Positions 51,761 to 61,659 are shown, counted from the stretch's first letter. The stretch: DNA of 64,000 nucleotides from Limnohabitans sp. MMS-10A-192 (GCF_003063335.1 NZ_NERX01000007.1:147903-211902), one strand, 5' to 3'. The notes: generated from the sequence alone by a model not told the origin. A program made the numbers and translations.

Positions 51761-54532
51761 GTGACTTCTTCCAAGCCCCTTGACCTCGCCGCCCTTGACC
51801 AATTGACCGGGGGCGCGTTCAACGCTGCCACTTCCGGTGAGCGTGGTGCCCGTTTGCGCGAATGGCTCCAGTCGGAACCCAAGGAAGAGCAAATGCACGA
51901 GGTCTACCGTGAGTTGTCTTCGCGGGACAAGGGCGTGGCCAAGATCCTCAAGGAAAAGCTCGACGAAATCAAACGCGCCCATGGCCAGGATGCTTTGGCC
52001 ATTGATTGGGCCCAGAAGGCTGAGCAAATGCTCCAGGCACCACGTTTGAACATCGCCGATGCCCTGGCCTGGCAGCGCGATGCAGCCAAAGCCGGTGCGC
52101 CTTTGTCGCGCGAGCCGCTGGCCAGTTTGAAGCTGCGTTTGGCCGAAGTGGTCAAAGGTGTGGAAGATTTGCAGCACCAGGTGATGGTGCAGCGAGAAGC
52201 CGCCGTGTTGTTGGCCCAGCGGATCGAGGTGTTGTCCACCAAGCCGCTGTCCGAGGCCCAAGTAGGCCAGACCGGTTTGCAGGCCGATGTGGCCCAGTGG
52301 CAAACCCAAGCGGAGACACTCACGCAAAACACGGTCTGGCTCAGCGTTGATTTGAAATACCCGGCTCAATTGGACGCAGCGCGCACGCAGATGCAAGCGG
52401 TGTGGGACGGTTTTACATCCGCTTTGTCTTTGGCTGCTCTGGCCCAGAATGATGCCGCAGCAGCTTTGCCGCCCGTCCCTGTGTGGGCCGATGAAATCCG
52501 TCGTTTGCGTGGCGAAGCCGTGAGCGCTGCTTCAGTCCCCACCGATGCGCCCAAGGCGGCCAAACCCAAAATGGACCCGGCTCAGCGCCAGGCCCTGCGC
52601 GAGCAGGCCACCGCCGCTGTGACCGAAGTGCTGGAGGCGGTCGAAAAAGAAGTCACCGAAGGCCATGGCAAAGCCAGCGCCGGTGCGGCTACGGCCTTGC
52701 GCGCCGTGCTCAAAACGCATGGCAAAAATTTGGACACGGCACTCGATGCCCGCGTGCACGAAGCACTGACGGCTGCGGGTGAGCTCGAAGGCTGGCAGCG
52801 CTGGCGCGCCGACCAGATCCGCCAAGAACTGGTGACCAAGGCCGAAGCCCTGCTGGGTGCCGACAAAGCGCCAGCCATGGGTGGGCGCAAGATGCAGGAA
52901 AACCTGCGCCAATTGCGCGAGAGCTGGAAGCAAACAGACCAGGGCGGCTTGCCCAACCATGGTTTGTGGAAGCGTTTCGACGCCGCCTGCAACGAGGCCT
53001 ACAAGACCGTACAAACCTGGCTGGACCAAATCAAGCAGGAGTCGGCCGCGCACCGCGCACAGCGTGTGGCCTTGATGGAAGAAGTCAAAGCCTGGACTGC
53101 GGCCAACGCCGAGAGCAACGACTGGCGTGGCCAGTTGCGCGCGCTGCATCAGTTTGGTGAGCGCTGGCGCAATGCGGGTCACTTGAGCGAAAAATCATTT
53201 GCCGAAATGCAGTCGCAGTGGAAAGCGCTCATCAAGGCCGCTGCTGCGCGTGTCGATGCGGCGCAAAAAGCCAGCATCGAGCGGCGCCAAGCCATGATCG
53301 CCGAAGCCAAGGACATGTCTGCAGCGCCGCTGCGTGTGGACGCCGTCAAGGCCCTGCAGCAACGCTGGCAAGCCGAAGCCCAGGCGGTGCCGCTGGATCG
53401 CAAGACCGAGCAAAAGTTGTGGGAGATTTTCCGTGCACCTTTGGACGAAGCCTTCCAGCGCAAAGGTGCCGAACGCCAGCAAGCCGAAACCCATTTGAGT
53501 GCCCGTGACCGCGCCGTGATCGACGCCTCCAAGGCCCTGGACGCGGCCAACGCCAGCGGCGACGCGGCCAAGATCCGTGCTGCCATGGCTGCGTTGGACG
53601 CCGCCTTGCGTGGGCAGGCGCAAGAAGTGGCCGAGCAAGCGACGGCACAAGCTGTCGCATCCGCTCCTCAAGGGCAGGCAGCTGAGGTTGCCGGTGAAGA
53701 GGCGACAGGCAGCGAAGCTTCTCCAGCTTCCACGCCTGCCGATGACGCCAGCGCGCCCAGCGAAGAATCCGAGATGCCAGCCACCGACAGCGAAACCGCT
53801 GAAGAACCCGTGTCCGCACCTGCACCTGTCGCCCCGCCCAAGCCTGCCAAACAGGTGATTGCTGTGCGTGGCGATGACCGCCCAGGCCAAAAGAAAACCG
53901 AAGCGCCCGCTGGCCGTGATGGCCGTCGCGATGCCCGCCCTGGTGACCGCAATGCCCGCCCGGGTGACCGCGCAGGCGATCGTCCTGCCCGTCCAGGCGA
54001 GCGTGGCCCCCGTTCGGGTGATCGCGGCGACCGCTTCCCGCGTGGTGATTTTGCCGACCGTGGCGAACGCGCACCGCGCTTGGGCGATACCGCCTTCCGT
54101 GCCCAACGCGAGGCCATGGAGCGTGCCGAGATGTCCTTGCGCAAGCTGGCAGCTCAAGCCCACGGCGAGACCCTGACCCGATTGATGTCTGCGTGGCAAG
54201 ACCGCCAGGCCGATGCACTGCCCAGCGCTCAAGAGCTGGGCAAGGCCGTCAATGCCTCGGCCCGTCAGGCCTGGACGCAAGCGGTCAGCACCGAAGCCAA
54301 GGCACCTGCCACAACCGCTTTGTTGCGTCTGGAAATGGCCGCCGAAGTGCCCACTCCTGCCGAGCAGCTGAGTGAGCGTCGCGCACTGCAATTGCAACTG
54401 CTGACCCAGCGCAACCAACCTGGACCTGCTGAAACCTGGGCGCAGGATGTGGCGCAGGTCTTGTCTGGCCCGCACGAAGCCAACACCGCACGCCGCCTGC
54501 AAAACGTGCTCAAAAACTTGCTGCGCCGCTAA
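51761..54532 (+). CDS. DUF349 domain-containing protein
   Basis: A 923-residue cytoplasmic, highly helical protein with several DUF349 repeats (Trp- and Arg-rich helical units such as ELEGWQRWRADQIRQEL, LNIADALAWQRDA and LRALHQFGERWRNAGHL). Between about residues 625 and 775 it changes to an Ala/Glu/Pro stretch and then an Arg/Gly/Asp-rich tract with repeated RPGDR units. DUF349 proteins have no known catalytic role. Start is the GTG at 51761 with another TTG six bases upstream possible. Followed by a strong bidirectional terminator. Confidence 0.88.
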   Translation: MTSSKPLDLAALDQLTGGAFNAATSGERGARLREWLQSEPKEEQMHEVYRELSSRDKGVAKILKEKLDEIKRAHGQDALAIDWAQKAEQMLQAPRLNIADALAWQRDAAKAGAPLSREPLASLKLRLAEVVKGVEDLQHQVMVQREAAVLLAQRIEVLSTKPLSEAQVGQTGLQADVAQWQTQAETLTQNTVWLSVDLKYPAQLDAARTQMQAVWDGFTSALSLAALAQNDAAAALPPVPVWADEIRRLRGEAVSAASVPTDAPKAAKPKMDPAQRQALREQATAAVTEVLEAVEKEVTEGHGKASAGAATALRAVLKTHGKNLDTALDARVHEALTAAGELEGWQRWRADQIRQELVTKAEALLGADKAPAMGGRKMQENLRQLRESWKQTDQGGLPNHGLWKRFDAACNEAYKTVQTWLDQIKQESAAHRAQRVALMEEVKAWTAANAESNDWRGQLRALHQFGERWRNAGHLSEKSFAEMQSQWKALIKAAAARVDAAQKASIERRQAMIAEAKDMSAAPLRVDAVKALQQRWQAEAQAVPLDRKTEQKLWEIFRAPLDEAFQRKGAERQQAETHLSARDRAVIDASKALDAANASGDAAKIRAAMAALDAALRGQAQEVAEQATAQAVASAPQGQAAEVAGEEATGSEASPASTPADDASAPSEESEMPATDSETAEEPVSAPAPVAPPKPAKQVIAVRGDDRPGQKKTEAPAGRDGRRDARPGDRNARPGDRAGDRPARPGERGPRSGDRGDRFPRGDFADRGERAPRLGDTAFRAQREAMERAEMSLRKLAAQAHGETLTRLMSAWQDRQADALPSAQELGKAVNASARQAWTQAVSTEAKAPATTALLRLEMAAEVPTPAEQLSERRALQLQLLTQRNQPGPAETWAQDVAQVLSGPHEANTARRLQNVLKNLLRR
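53887..54090 (+). repeat. Arg/Gly/Asp-rich repeat tract in the DUF349 gene
   Basis: The coded segment repeats units of the form (A/G)RPG(D/E)R and RGDR, for example DARPGDRNARPGDRAGDRPA, and continues with related RPGER and RSGDRGDRF. It is a low-complexity, probably disordered region resembling RNA-binding RGG-like tails. Confidence 0.7.
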
Positions 54533-54548
54533 AGCGCCGCATGTTCAA

Positions 54549-54580
54549 CAAAAAGGCCGCTCAGTGGAGCGGCCTTTTTG
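54549..54580. terminator. bidirectional terminator between DUF349 gene and lpxH
   Basis: 13-bp stem CAAAAAGGCCGCT / AGCGGCCTTTTTG with loop CAGTGG. T-rich arms on both strands fit both convergent genes. Confidence 0.88.
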
Positions 54581-54594
54581 TTGGTGTCGACGTG

Positions 54595-55371
54595 CTAACT
54601 CAGGCCTATGCGCTCAGAAAGACCATGGGCATGCAAGCGCAAAATTTCTGCCCGCACAGGCGCGTGATCGAGTGACCAATCGCTCAGCACTTGCCGAGTG
54701 GCCGAGCTCATGGCGTGATCGGCCGGGCGGTGGGTGTGGCCGTGGATCAGGCGATCCGCCTGAGCATCTTGCAGCCACTGCAGGCTGAGCGCCGTGTCGG
54801 CATCGGCATAGGTCACGCCGCTTTGCTTTTGTGATTCGCTTTGCGCACGCATGGCGCGGGCCAAGGCCAGCCGCTCGTTCAAGGGTTTGGCCAGAAATTC
54901 AGTTTGCCACGGCGCTGATCGCACTTGCTGGCGAAAGACCTGGTAGTCGGTGTCGCTCAGACACAGTGCATCGCCATGGCTGAGCAAAATGCGTTGATCA
55001 CCCCAAGCCAACACGGTGGGGTCCTGCAGGGCATGAACGTCGCAGGCCGATAAAAAACCGGGGCCCACCAAGAAGTCCCGGTTGCCGGGCATGAAGGCCA
55101 CATGGCAGCGCTGCGCAGTTTGGCGCAAGACCTCTGCGCAGGCTTGCAAAAAAGGATCGTGGGCCACCGCATCGTCGCCGACCCAGACTTCAAACAGATC
55201 GCCCAGCATCAAAACCGCTTGGACGGGTGTGGTGGCCATGTACTGGCGCCACGCCTCAAAGGTGGCCGTCTCGGACGCTTGCAGGTGCAGGTCCGAGATC
55301 AGGTCCACGGTTTGCCATGACGCGGGCGCTTGCAACAGGCCTATGGCCGGTGTTGTGGGCGTCGCGTCCAT
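54595..55371 (-). CDS. lpxH: UDP-2,3-diacylglucosamine pyrophosphatase LpxH
   Basis: Removes UMP from UDP-2,3-diacylglucosamine in lipid A synthesis. The 258-residue calcineurin-like enzyme has all metallophosphatase motifs: SDLHL, GDLFEVWVGDD, GNRDF, SHGD and HGHTHRP. MDATPTTPA at 55371 is taken as start as upstream sequence overlaps ppiB. Thirteen bases separate it from the ppiB stop. Last gene of the TPR-ppiA-ppiB-lpxH run. Confidence 0.94.
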   Translation of the reverse strand: MDATPTTPAIGLLQAPASWQTVDLISDLHLQASETATFEAWRQYMATTPVQAVLMLGDLFEVWVGDDAVAHDPFLQACAEVLRQTAQRCHVAFMPGNRDFLVGPGFLSACDVHALQDPTVLAWGDQRILLSHGDALCLSDTDYQVFRQQVRSAPWQTEFLAKPLNERLALARAMRAQSESQKQSGVTYADADTALSLQWLQDAQADRLIHGHTHRPADHAMSSATRQVLSDWSLDHAPVRAEILRLHAHGLSERIGLS

Positions 55372-55384
55372 GGCCAGGCAGCCC

Positions 55385-55891
55385 TTACAGGGCGACAGCC
55401 TTTTCGATGATGACGTCCTCTTTGGGCACATCACCGTGGCCGCCACGGTTGCCGGTTTTCACGCCCTTGATCTGGTCCACCACCTCAGTGCCCTTGACCA
55501 CTTTGCCGAACACGGCATAACCCCAGCCTTGCAGCGAAGGGGCGGTGTGGTTGAGGAAGCCGTTGTCGGCCACGTTGATGAAGAACTGCGCCGTGGCGGA
55601 GTGGGGCGCCTGGGTGCGGGCCATGGCCACGGTGTAGTTGGCGTTCTTCAGACCGTTGTTGGCTTCGTTTTCGATGGCCGCATCGGTGGGCTTTTGTGCC
55701 ATGCCGGGCTCAAAGCCGCCGCCCTGGATCATGAAGCCGGGGATCACACGGTGAAAGATCGTGTTGTTGTAGTGGCCGTTGTTCACATAAGCCAAGAAGT
55801 TGGCGGTGGACTTGGGGGCTTTTTCAGCATCCAGTTCGAGCGTGATGACGCCGTAGCCGGTGATGTGCAGTTCTACTTGTGGGTTGCTCAT
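55385..55891 (-). CDS. ppiB: peptidyl-prolyl cis-trans isomerase B, cytoplasmic cyclophilin
   Basis: A 168-residue cyclophilin without signal peptide. Active-site segments are [21 protein letters not shown], split here as [13 protein letters not shown] then FEPG, and [10 protein letters not shown]. It lies 3 bases downstream of ppiA on the same strand and 13 bases before lpxH. Confidence 0.94.
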   Translation of the reverse strand: MSNPQVELHITGYGVITLELDAEKAPKSTANFLAYVNNGHYNNTIFHRVIPGFMIQGGGFEPGMAQKPTDAAIENEANNGLKNANYTVAMARTQAPHSATAQFFINVADNGFLNHTAPSLQGWGYAVFGKVVKGTEVVDQIKGVKTGNRGGHGDVPKEDVIIEKAVAL

Positions 55892-55894
55892 GGT

Positions 55895-56584
55895 TTATTT
55901 CAACAAAGTAACGGATTGAATGAGGACCGGCGTTTTGGGAACGTCGGAAGGAAAAGGACCACCCGCGCCAGTGGGGGTGTTCCTGATTTTTTGGACCACG
56001 TCCATGCCGGACGTGACTTTGCCAAAAACGGTGTAGCCAAACAACTGCGGCGCGTTGACCAGTTGCGAGCGTGCGACGTTTTCGTAGACGCGGCCTTGGT
56101 ATTCAAACTTGGCCACCGGGTCGCCATCGGGGATGGGGGTGGGGTCCAGAAAAGCGTTGTCCACCACATTGATGAAAAACTGAGAAGACGCCGAGTGCGG
56201 GTCACCCGTGCGGGCCATGGCCAAAGTGCCGGTGGTGTTTTTCAGGCCGGCGGCCAGGGCTTTGCGGCCTTCATGTTCGATGGGCGCACGTGTGGGCTTT
56301 TGCTGGTACTTGGCATCGTAGCCGCCGCCTTGCACTATGAAGCTGGAAATCACCCGGTGAAAGAGGGTACCGTCGTAATGCTTGTCTTTGACGTACTGCA
56401 AAAAGTTGGCCACGGTGCGTGGGGCTTTATCGGCATACAGCTCGGCTTCGATGTCACCCATAGAGGTGCTGATGCGGACTTTGCTGATCCCATTGCTCTG
56501 CGCGTGTCCATTCAGGGGCAAGAGCAAGCCGGTGAGCAAGGATGCGCCCAAGGCGCAAGCGACAAAAAAGCGTGAGGTTTTCAT
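55895..56584 (-). CDS. ppiA: peptidyl-prolyl cis-trans isomerase A, periplasmic cyclophilin
   Basis: A 229-residue cyclophilin with an N-terminal signal peptide ending near NGHAQ, so it works in the periplasm. FHRVISSFIVQGGG and SASSQFFINV mark the active site. It is longer than ppiB by the signal sequence and a PIPDGDPVAKFEYQ insertion. Tandem with the cytoplasmic paralogue. Confidence 0.94.
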   Translation of the reverse strand: MKTSRFFVACALGASLLTGLLLPLNGHAQSNGISKVRISTSMGDIEAELYADKAPRTVANFLQYVKDKHYDGTLFHRVISSFIVQGGGYDAKYQQKPTRAPIEHEGRKALAAGLKNTTGTLAMARTGDPHSASSQFFINVVDNAFLDPTPIPDGDPVAKFEYQGRVYENVARSQLVNAPQLFGYTVFGKVTSGMDVVQKIRNTPTGAGGPFPSDVPKTPVLIQSVTLLK

Positions 56585-56603
56585 GGGTTAGAGGCTTTGG
56601 CGC

Positions 56604-57113
56604 TCAGGGCGCAGCTTTGAGCATCTGGTCGATGCTCAGTTGCTTGACTTGAATGCGGCGTTGATTGGGTGTGATTTGAAGCGCTTTGCCATAAGACATG
56701 CTGGCCAGCGCGGCATAGACATCGCCCATGTTTTCGAGGGCCATGGCGTAGTCGGGGCGCGCCTGAATGGCCGCTTGCAATGAAGCCAGGGCATCGGCAT
56801 GGCGGTTTTCGCGGGCCAGCAAAACGGCCAGGTTGTTGTGGGGCTCGGCCAGTTCAGGAAAGGACTGGGTCAAGGCCTGCAAGGTGTCCATGGCGGCCTG
56901 GGTCTGGCCTTGTGCGTCCTGGATGCGGCTGAGCAAGAGGCGCATTTGCGGATCGGTGGGCGCTGTTTTCAGGCGCTGGTCCACCTGCTGCTGGGCTTTG
57001 TCCCACTGGCCGCTCTGAATCAGGCGGTTCACGTCGCTGTACAGGTCAGCCCGTGCACTGGCACTGAGGGCCATCAGGGCGCAAGACAAAGCGAACGAAA
57101 TGAGAGGGCGCAT
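56604..57113 (-). CDS. TPR-repeat exported protein
   Basis: A 169-residue protein with a signal peptide (LSCALMALSASARA) and about three tetratricopeptide repeats (QWDKAQQQVDQRLKTAPTDP, then LAEPHNNLAVLLARENRHAD). A periplasmic protein-protein scaffold is inferred. It is the first gene of the TPR-ppiA-ppiB-lpxH run and divergent from cysS. Confidence 0.82.
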   Translation of the reverse strand: MRPLISFALSCALMALSASARADLYSDVNRLIQSGQWDKAQQQVDQRLKTAPTDPQMRLLLSRIQDAQGQTQAAMDTLQALTQSFPELAEPHNNLAVLLARENRHADALASLQAAIQARPDYAMALENMGDVYAALASMSYGKALQITPNQRRIQVKQLSIDQMLKAAP

Positions 57114-57173
57114 GCAGCAATAAGGATCGGGTCTGGGGGAGGCTTAGGCCCACATGGGAAGGCCTGACGGGGC

Positions 57174-57179
57174 TATACT
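57174..57179 (+). promoter_or_regulatory. candidate -10 box upstream of cysS
   Basis: TATACT, close to the consensus, in the 230-base TPR-cysS intergenic region. The -35 region is not obvious. The leader then carries a 7-bp stem GGAGGCC / GGCCTCC around a T-rich loop. Confidence 0.4.
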
Positions 57180-57343
57180 GAGGGTCATTGTAGCGGAGGC
57201 CTTGTTTTTTCGGCCTCCTCAGCTTGACCTGCTGTCCACGTGTACGACAGCCGCCCTGGCCCCCGATTTTCTGCATGAATTTGGCTGCGCGCCCTGTGCG
57301 CTGTATGGCCTTTTTTTGTTTTCCGACTGTTCCCTGATTTGTC

Positions 57344-58729
57344 ATGAGTCTGCGCATCTTCAACACACTCACCCGTGCGGTGTCCGAGTTCACGCCTGCC
57401 GAGCCAGGCCATGTGCGCATGTACGTCTGTGGCATGACCGTGTATGACCTGTGCCACCTGGGCCATGCCCGCTCGATGATCGCTTTCGATGTGGTACAGC
57501 GTTGGCTCAAAGCCAGCGGCCTGAAGGTGACATATGTGCGCAACATCACCGACATCGATGACAAGATCATCAGGCGTGCCTTGGAAAACGGCGAAACCAT
57601 CCGCAACCTGACCGACCGCATGATCGATGCGCTGCACCAGGATGCCGATGCCTTGGGCATTGAGCGCCCGCAGCACGAGCCCCGTGCCACCGAATTTGTG
57701 CCGCAAATGCTGTCGATGATCGGCACTTTGGAGGAAAAAGGCCTGGCCTACCGCGCTGGCAACGGCGATGTGAACTACGCCGTGCGCAAATTTCCCGGCT
57801 ACGGCAAGTTGTCGGGCAAATCCCTGGACGAGTTGAACGCCGGTGAGCGCGTGGCGGTGAACACCGAAGAAGGTGGCAAACACGACCCGCTGGATTTTGT
57901 GCTCTGGAAGAGCGCTAAACCCAGCGAGCCCGCTGACTGCAAATGGGACAGCGCCTTTGGATCCGGCCGTCCCGGCTGGCACATCGAGTGCTCGGCCATG
58001 GCTTGCCAGCTGCTGGGCCAGACTTTTGACATCCACGGCGGCGGTGCCGACTTGCAGTTCCCGCACCACGAAAACGAAATCGCCCAAAGCGAAGGCGCCA
58101 ACGGTCAGCCTTTTGCGCGTTACTGGATGCACAACGGCTTCATCAATGTGGACAACGAGAAAATGTCCAAGAGCCTGGGCAATTTCTTCACGATCCGCGA
58201 TGTGCTCAAGGCCTTTGATGCCGAAACGGTGCGGTTCTTCGTGGTGCGCAGCCATTACCGCAGCCCTCTGAATTACAGCGATGTGCATTTGAACGACGCC
58301 AAGGGCGCTTTGAAACGTCTTTACACCGCCCTCCAAGCCGTGCCACCTGCCGATGTGAGCATCGACTGGGCTGACCCGATGGCCGCCCGTTTCAAAGCGG
58401 CCATGGACGAAGACTTTGGCACACCCGACGCCGTGGCCGTCTTGTTTGAGCTGGCCAGCGAAGTCAACCGCAGCCAGTCGGCCGATCGTGCTGGCTTGCT
58501 CAAGGCGCTGGGAGGCTTACTGGGTTTGCTTCAAACCGATCCCACCACGTATCTGCAGTCTGGTGCTGGCTTGGATGACGCCGCGATCCAAGCTCAAATT
58601 CAAGCCCGTGCGGACGCCAAGAAAGCCAAGAACTTTGCCGAGGCTGACCGCATTCGCAACGACTTGCTGGCGCAGGGCATCGTGCTCAAAGACTCGGCCA
58701 CGGGCACCACCTGGGAGGCGGCTCCGTGA
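57344..58729 (+). CDS. cysS: cysteinyl-tRNA synthetase
   Basis: Charges tRNA-Cys. The 461-residue class I enzyme has the HIGH-type CHLGHARSM following a zinc-binding YVCGMTVYD, and the KMSKS motif in [11 protein letters not shown]. The start has no strong RBS visible but the family N-terminus MSLRIFNT fits. Its stop overlaps the start of the alkA-like gene in GTGA. Confidence 0.97.
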   Translation: MSLRIFNTLTRAVSEFTPAEPGHVRMYVCGMTVYDLCHLGHARSMIAFDVVQRWLKASGLKVTYVRNITDIDDKIIRRALENGETIRNLTDRMIDALHQDADALGIERPQHEPRATEFVPQMLSMIGTLEEKGLAYRAGNGDVNYAVRKFPGYGKLSGKSLDELNAGERVAVNTEEGGKHDPLDFVLWKSAKPSEPADCKWDSAFGSGRPGWHIECSAMACQLLGQTFDIHGGGADLQFPHHENEIAQSEGANGQPFARYWMHNGFINVDNEKMSKSLGNFFTIRDVLKAFDAETVRFFVVRSHYRSPLNYSDVHLNDAKGALKRLYTALQAVPPADVSIDWADPMAARFKAAMDEDFGTPDAVAVLFELASEVNRSQSADRAGLLKALGGLLGLLQTDPTTYLQSGAGLDDAAIQAQIQARADAKKAKNFAEADRIRNDLLAQGIVLKDSATGTTWEAAP

Positions 58730-59385
58730 GCGTGGCTTCCACAGTGGCGTCCAAAGACGTGGTTCCGGTCACGCCCGAATATTGGGCACAGGCCTGCGCG
58801 CACCTGGCCAAAAAAGACCGGGTCATGAAAAAGCTGATCCCCCAGTTTGGCGATGCCATTTTGGAGACGCGTGGCGACGCTTTTGTCACTTTGGCCCGCT
58901 CCATCGTGGGTCAGCAAATTTCGGTCAAGGCCGCGCAGTCGGTGTGGGACAAATTTTCGGCACTGAGCAAAAAGCTCACACCCGCTGCGGTGCTCAAGCT
59001 CAAGGTGGACGACATGCGCGCTGCCGGGCTGTCGGTGCGCAAGGTGGAATACCTGGTCGATCTGGCCTTGCATTTCAGCAATGGTGCCGTGCACGTCAAG
59101 GATTGGCAGGCGATGGACGACGAGGCCATCATCGACGAATTGGTGGCCATCCGTGGCATTGGCCGCTGGACGGCCGAGATGTTTTTGATCTTCCACCTGA
59201 TGCGACCCAATGTGCTGCCGCTCGACGATGTGGGCCTGATCAACGGCATCAGCAGCAACTATTTTTCGGGTGAGCCGGTCAGCCGCAGCGATGCGCGTGA
59301 GGTGGCCCAGGCTTGGAGTCCGTATTGCACGGTGGCAACTTGGTATATTTGGCGCTCGCTGGACCCGGTTCCGGTGGCGTATTGA
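58726..59385 (+). CDS. DNA-3-methyladenine glycosylase II (AlkA/HhH-GPD family)
   Basis: A 219-residue helix-hairpin-helix glycosylase for alkylated bases. The HhH element is [16 protein letters not shown], and the catalytic Asp lies in LPLDDVGLI. The N-terminal AlkA extension is absent, so it corresponds to the short alkA-like form common in Burkholderiales. The GTG start overlaps the cysS stop by four bases. Confidence 0.9.
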   Translation: MSVASTVASKDVVPVTPEYWAQACAHLAKKDRVMKKLIPQFGDAILETRGDAFVTLARSIVGQQISVKAAQSVWDKFSALSKKLTPAAVLKLKVDDMRAAGLSVRKVEYLVDLALHFSNGAVHVKDWQAMDDEAIIDELVAIRGIGRWTAEMFLIFHLMRPNVLPLDDVGLINGISSNYFSGEPVSRSDAREVAQAWSPYCTVATWYIWRSLDPVPVAY

Positions 59386-59431
59386 GGGCTGGACACACCT
59401 GTCCGCCTGCTGATGAACAGAGGAGCAAAAC

Positions 59432-60406
59432 TTGGCCAAAAGAACATTTCTCGACTTTGAGCAACCCGTTGCCGAACTCGAAGCCAAGATCGAAGAGCTG
59501 CGCTACGTGCAAAGCGAATCTGCGGTGGACATCACCCTGGAAATTGATCAGCTGAGCAAAAAAAGCCAGCAACTGACCAAAGACATTTACAGTGACCTGA
59601 CCCCCTGGCAGGTCACCAAAATCTCGCGCCATCCTGAGCGTCCGTACACGCTGGACTACATCAACGGCATCTTCACCGACTTCGTCGAAATGCACGGTGA
59701 CCGCCACTTTGCCGACGACCTGTCCATCGTGGGCGGGCTGGCCCGTTTCAATGGGCAAGCCTGCATGGTGCTGGGCCACCAAAAAGGCCGCGACACCAAG
59801 GAGCGCACCCTGCGCAACTTTGGCATGAGCAAGCCCGAGGGCTACCGCAAAGCGCTGCGCCTGATGAAGACGGCCGAAAAATTTAAGCTGCCGGTGTTCA
59901 CTTTTGTGGACACGCCCGGCGCTTACCCCGGCATTGACGCCGAAGAACGCGGTCAGTCCGAAGCCATTGGCCGAAATATTTTTGAAATGGCCCAGCTCGA
60001 AGTGCCGATCATCACCACCATCATCGGAGAGGGGGGCTCCGGCGGTGCCTTGGCCATCTCGGTGGCCGATCAGGTGCTGATGCTCCAGTACTCGGTGTAC
60101 TCGGTGATCAGTCCCGAAGGTTGCGCTTCGATCCTGTGGAAAACCGGCGAAAAAGCCGAAGTGGCTGCTGAAGCATTGGGCATCACCGCGCACCGCTTGA
60201 AGGCTTTGAACGTGATCGACAAGATCGTCAGCGAGCCTGTGGGCGGCGCGCATCGCGACCACGAACAAATGATCGCCTTGCTCAAGCGTGCGCTGGGCGA
60301 TGCGTGGCGCCAATTGGCCGACCTCAAGCCCAAAGAGTTGCAAGAGCGTCGTTACGAGCGCCTCAACAGCTACGGTCGTTTCACCGACACCAAAGCGGGT
60401 AAGTAA
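59432..60406 (+). CDS. accA: acetyl-CoA carboxylase carboxyltransferase subunit alpha
   Basis: Transfers the carboxyl group from biotin to acetyl-CoA in fatty acid synthesis. The 324-residue protein is canonical: [19 protein letters not shown] at the N-terminus, [20 protein letters not shown], and [10 protein letters not shown]. The start is a TTG at 59432 with AGAGGAG upstream. Placed between the alkA-like gene and tilS. Confidence 0.97.
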   Translation: MAKRTFLDFEQPVAELEAKIEELRYVQSESAVDITLEIDQLSKKSQQLTKDIYSDLTPWQVTKISRHPERPYTLDYINGIFTDFVEMHGDRHFADDLSIVGGLARFNGQACMVLGHQKGRDTKERTLRNFGMSKPEGYRKALRLMKTAEKFKLPVFTFVDTPGAYPGIDAEERGQSEAIGRNIFEMAQLEVPIITTIIGEGGSGGALAISVADQVLMLQYSVYSVISPEGCASILWKTGEKAEVAAEALGITAHRLKALNVIDKIVSEPVGGAHRDHEQMIALLKRALGDAWRQLADLKPKELQERRYERLNSYGRFTDTKAGK

Positions 60407-60437
60407 AACCCTCAGGCGAGCCGCAAGGCTTTCGCAC

Positions 60438-61376
60438 ATGGCTCAAACCCTTGAACAGGCCCTGGCTGATTTCAGCCCGGGCTTTCCTTTTGCGGTCGCC
60501 TTCAGTGGCGGTGCCGACTCCACCGCCTTGCTGCTGGCTTGCGCCCGGCGCTGGCCCGGGCAGGTGAGGGCGGTGCACATCCACCATGGCTTGCAAGATG
60601 CCGCCGATGGCTTTGAAGCGCATTGCCGCGCACTGTGTGAACATTTGGGCCTGCCTTTGTTGGTGTGCCGTGTGCATGCCGGCCATGCCCCCGGGCAAAG
60701 CCCCGAAGACGCGGCCCGCCAGGCCCGGTATGCCGCCTTGGCCAAGGCCGTGCAAACCGAATGGCCTGATGTGCACGATGTGGCCGTGGCCCAGCATGCC
60801 GACGACCAAGTGGAAACTTTGCTCATTGCCCTGTCGCGGGGCGCGGGCTTGCCCGGGCTGGCCAGCATGCCCGCACATTGGCAACGTGGCGGACTGAACT
60901 GGCATCGGCCATTTTTGGCGGTGCCCGGTGCGGCTTTGCGGGACTGGCTGCGCGAGTGTGGCCAAGCCTGGGTGGAAGACCCGACCAACAGCAACCAGCA
61001 TTTCACCCGTAACCGCATCCGCGCCCGCCTGCTTCCTGTGCTGGCCGAAGCCTTTCCGGCTTTCAGGGACACTTTCGCCCGCAGTGCCGCCCACGCAGCC
61101 CAGGCGCAAGAGGTGCTTGACGAGGTGGCCGCGCAGGACTTCGCCCATGTGGGCCAGCCACCACGCATTGCCGCCTTGCAGGCGCTGAGCCGTGCACGAC
61201 AGGCCTTGGTCTTGCGGCACTGGCTGCGCACCTGTCACGCCACCACGCCTTCAACGGCACAGCTGAACGAGCTGCTCGATCAAGTGGCCGCCTGCACCAC
61301 CCGTGGGCACCGTTTGGACTTGAAGGTTGGCGCCGGTCATGTGACGCGAGAAGGGCATCTCTTGTCTTGGCATTGA
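60438..61376 (+). CDS. tilS: tRNA(Ile)-lysidine synthetase
   Basis: Modifies cytidine-34 of tRNA-Ile(CAU) to lysidine so that AUA is read as isoleucine. The ATP-PPase P-loop SGGADS is at residues 23-28, and the ATP-pyrophosphatase-like fold is clear; the 312-residue length is short compared with E. coli TilS, in keeping with Burkholderiales. ATG at 60438 chosen; the frame is open into accA. No operator or terminator is seen before it. Confidence 0.92.
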   Translation: MAQTLEQALADFSPGFPFAVAFSGGADSTALLLACARRWPGQVRAVHIHHGLQDAADGFEAHCRALCEHLGLPLLVCRVHAGHAPGQSPEDAARQARYAALAKAVQTEWPDVHDVAVAQHADDQVETLLIALSRGAGLPGLASMPAHWQRGGLNWHRPFLAVPGAALRDWLRECGQAWVEDPTNSNQHFTRNRIRARLLPVLAEAFPAFRDTFARSAAHAAQAQEVLDEVAAQDFAHVGQPPRIAALQALSRARQALVLRHWLRTCHATTPSTAQLNELLDQVAACTTRGHRLDLKVGAGHVTREGHLLSWH

Positions 61377-61400
61377 AGCTGCCTGCTCATCCCTGGCTCT

Positions 61401-61460
61401 TCAATGTCATCTCGAACACTTCAATGTCATCCCGAATATTTCAATGTCATCCCGGGCTTG
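61401..61460. repeat. three tandem copies of a 20-bp unit
   Basis: TCAATGTCAT begins at 61401, 61421 and 61441, an exact 20-base period. The second half of each unit (CTCGAACACT, CCCGAATATT, CCCGGGCTTG) diverges, and the third copy runs into the palindrome at 61449-61469. Confidence 0.75.
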
Positions 61461-61469
61461 ACCCGGGAT
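61449..61469. repeat. dispersed palindrome (ATCCCGGG type)
   Basis: 8-bp stem ATCCCGGG / CCCGGGAT with loop CTTGA, in a CATCCCGG...GGGATCCATG context. Same architecture as the copy at 7839-7859. Confidence 0.6.
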
Positions 61470-61490
61470 CCATGCCTGCGACGCCCGCGG

Positions 61491-61511
61491 ATACCCGATC
61501 CAGTCGGGTAT
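61491..61511. repeat. dispersed palindrome (ATACCCGA type)
   Basis: 8-bp stem ATACCCGA / TCGGGTAT with loop TCCAG, followed by GACA. Related to the ATACCGGC copy at 8005-8026. Confidence 0.6.
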
Positions 61512-61526
61512 GACAAAACAACGATC

Positions 61527-61555
61527 TTCGATGCAGTCTGAGCGGTTGGTACAAT
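61527..61555 (+). promoter_or_regulatory. candidate lysC promoter
   Basis: TACAAT at 61550-61555 with TTCGAT 17 bases upstream. The -35 is weak. It is the best-placed candidate in the 283-base tilS-lysC spacer. Confidence 0.4.
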
Positions 61556-61659
61556 CGACGGGTTTTGCTGGGGATAAACCCTTATTCAATGCGTGATGTT
61601 CTGGTTTCAAGACCTTATTGACGCCTGAAATCCGCTTTCTCTTCTATCCAGAATTCAAC

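Noticed and set aside
53195..54502. 435-codon minus-strand frame opposite the DUF349 gene
   Set aside because: Shadow frame whose composition simply mirrors the repeat tract of the coding strand.
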